Shown here: one piece after another, positions 62,300-64,000 of the stretch
Layout of the letters: each line of letters begins with the position of its first letter
Numbering within the stretch: the first letter of the stretch is position 1
NCBI GenBank assembly: GCA_003707065.3
Contig: PPXM03000010.1
Coordinates: 310,001-374,000, forward strand
Length of the DNA: 64,000 nucleotides
Source of the DNA: Trigonopsis variabilis
Taxonomy: Eukaryota; Ascomycota; Trigonopsidomycetes; Trigonopsidales; Trigonopsidaceae
Reading direction: 5' to 3'
Program-made: the position numbers and the translations under genes
The notes under the pieces: generated by a model
Databases searched by the model: none
What the model was told of the DNA's origin: nothing
The model's input: the letters and a program-made list of their open reading frames with translations, nothing else

Positions 62300-64000
62300 T
62301 TTATATAGAAGAAAAATTGCACGTGCGCTAAAGGAAAGAGTACTAATCTACTCAAATATTCCAGCAGTAGTAGTAGATATATATCACCTGCAGCAATGAA
62401 TGAGAGCAATAGAAAGCTAATTGGTAGATAACTTTGCTCGATGGTGAGGCAAAAGACTTATTCCGTAAGTAATAATATCTATTACTTCAGTAGCCCCTGG
62501 AAGCTTCAGCTAAAAATATTATATATAATGGTAAGCCGCATTGTTCAATGCTAACCTTTACAGACAAAATCTGTAAGATCTTGATATCCAAATTGGCATA
62601 GCTGGTGGTAATATATGTCTTGTGGACGTGAAACTCCACATTGGAAACTAGGAACACGGATCACGACGGTAATTCAACGATATCTGGTCATTCGATATTT
62701 TTGTGATCTCCAAGACATATTTGGGTTGAGATAAGACTTCTGTACCAAGAATAAAATTTATAGCACATTTCTACTTCTCATTTTCTGCCATGCGAGCGAC
62801 ATCCCTGTAACACCCACGTTCCATGAATTTATATCGTCGGTTCCCGACCCTATTAGGAACAACACTCTCTCTAAACTGAATCTAAGGACTCCTTATTCAA
62901 GTCAAATGCGATGGCCGTCTTGATGGGCCTTAGACGTATCTATTAGGAACAGCAATCCTTCTGCCTGCCCTCTGCCTGCGTTAATGGCTGTCATTTTATC
63001 TTTTTTATCATTATGTCCTGCGTAATACTGTTCTTATTTAGCCATCATCTATACATCGTACATATTCTCAACTGAGACGATTTCTATGTACTGTTTAGAA
63101 TTCCTAATCTAGCGAGCTTCTAATCGTTACACGTTAGTCTGCACTGAGGTTGTTCTTCACTCATTTCATGAGCAATAGATGGACACGAAGGAAGTTTTCT
63201 TCCTTTCTCGATCTTACCTTGGAAAATCACAGCTTAATTTGAGAATACCATAGTGTCCTTCTGGAAGATAATTTCCAGTTCGGCATAGCCTGCTTACTCC
63301 CAGAACTCTAGGGAGCAGTAAAGTTACTGCCTTCTCCCAGCGAACAAGCTAGGGGAGAAAGAAACTAGCAGCGTACTAATAGCATTATTAGGGGAATATA
63401 GGGAAAATGAGCCCCATGTTGCTGGCACCAGAGACCCTTTCCTCATATCCTATAGCTATCGTCATCTTGTGCTCAGGTCATCGTATAAATAAATGCAGTA
63501 CTTGGGATCCGTTGGTTGCACGTAGGAACTCCCAAAAAAAACACTATCTTACTTTTATCCCACATTTGAGAGTGGTTCAACTTTTTAAGTAGGTTGAACA
63601 TCAACTCGAAATGAATCAGTGAAAAGGAAGCTTTCGTCAGTTCCACCGTAACTAGGACAAAGATATTTCCTAGAATATCTTCTATTGGAGAAAATCACAC
63701 GGTATGTCACCCCTACAACGAGAATAAAAGCTCACTTGTATCGTTCGTCTCGTCGATACTGCGAAAAGGAAATTATTCCTTAATAGGAAGTAAGGCACTG
63801 AGTTCTTCCCAACAATACATCTTCATAAAAATGGGCTTCACCTGGTATGCTTTTGAAGGAGCTATCACGAGATCAGAATCCCGTGATTTTGCTGTCTTTA
63901 CTAAAAAAAAAAGTTTAGAAAAAAGTGAAGCTTCTATTAAGAGCTCCTGATACATGGTTTATCTAAGATGTAACTAATAAGAAATATGATATTGAGGTGC
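62300..64000. other. 1.7-kb terminal region without genes
   Basis: Upstream side of the oxidase gene, with a TATATAT stretch near 62380. A short CTATTAGGAACA direct repeat occurs near 62848 and 62940. No supported gene to the window end. Confidence 0.5.

Noticed and set aside
1-64000. CRISPR arrays, rRNA genes or prokaryotic operon signals
   Set aside because: None seen; gene structure is clearly eukaryotic.

Overview
The window is nuclear DNA of an ascomycete fungus. Evidence for this: very short GT-AG introns (33-59 nt in every gene where splicing could be solved, with CTAAC/CTGAC-type branch points), a Mis12/Mtw1 kinetochore gene, a siderophore-type MFS carrier, GPI-anchored Ser/Ala-rich wall proteins, a Zn2Cys6 regulator, a C2H2 plus fungal-specific regulator, and an intron-containing tRNA-Arg(ACG). 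The exact lineage cannot be fixed from sequence alone. All splice models below were assembled by eye from frames and consensus sites.

Layout. (1) 1-9.6 kb: a tRNA, then an N-acetylglucosamine (GlcNAc) catabolic cluster: a GH3 glycosidase fused through one 41-nt intron to a GNAT region, a GlcNAc-kinase-type hexokinase, glucosamine-6-phosphate deaminase, and an UNC93/Ngt1-type transporter. (2) 9.7-24 kb: housekeeping genes (dolichol kinase SEC59, a membrane protein with a FemAB/GNAT-like domain, butanediol-type dehydrogenase, siderophore transporter, MTW1), with a 4.1-kb gene-poor gap. (3) 25.7-42.9 kb: two GPI-anchored paralogues in direct orientation whose 3' ~1.0 kb is identical except for one base although the 5' parts are diverged. 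Between them lie a Zn2Cys6 regulator, an NCS1 permease, a 2OG-Fe(II) oxygenase, an MDR reductase, an ECM4-type GST and a metallo-beta-lactamase. The first three of these each carry frame disturbances, at or beside short homopolymers in most cases. (4) 43.6-62.3 kb: a catabolic cluster whose gene content matches the fungal nicotinate (hxn) pathway: MFS carriers, hxnY-, hxnX-, hxnT-, hxnR-, hxnV-, hxnW- and hxnM-like genes, then a multicopper oxidase. The hxnX-like gene has one in-frame TGA. No hxnS (nicotinate hydroxylase) or hxnN (amidase) is in the window.

The most interesting signal is regulatory. The promoters of the hxn-like genes are packed with GTGGGG/CCCCAC boxes, often beside CGATAA-type GATA sites. 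The two zinc fingers of the cluster's own regulator carry contact residues that predict exactly GNG-GGG, and two such boxes lie upstream of that regulator itself.
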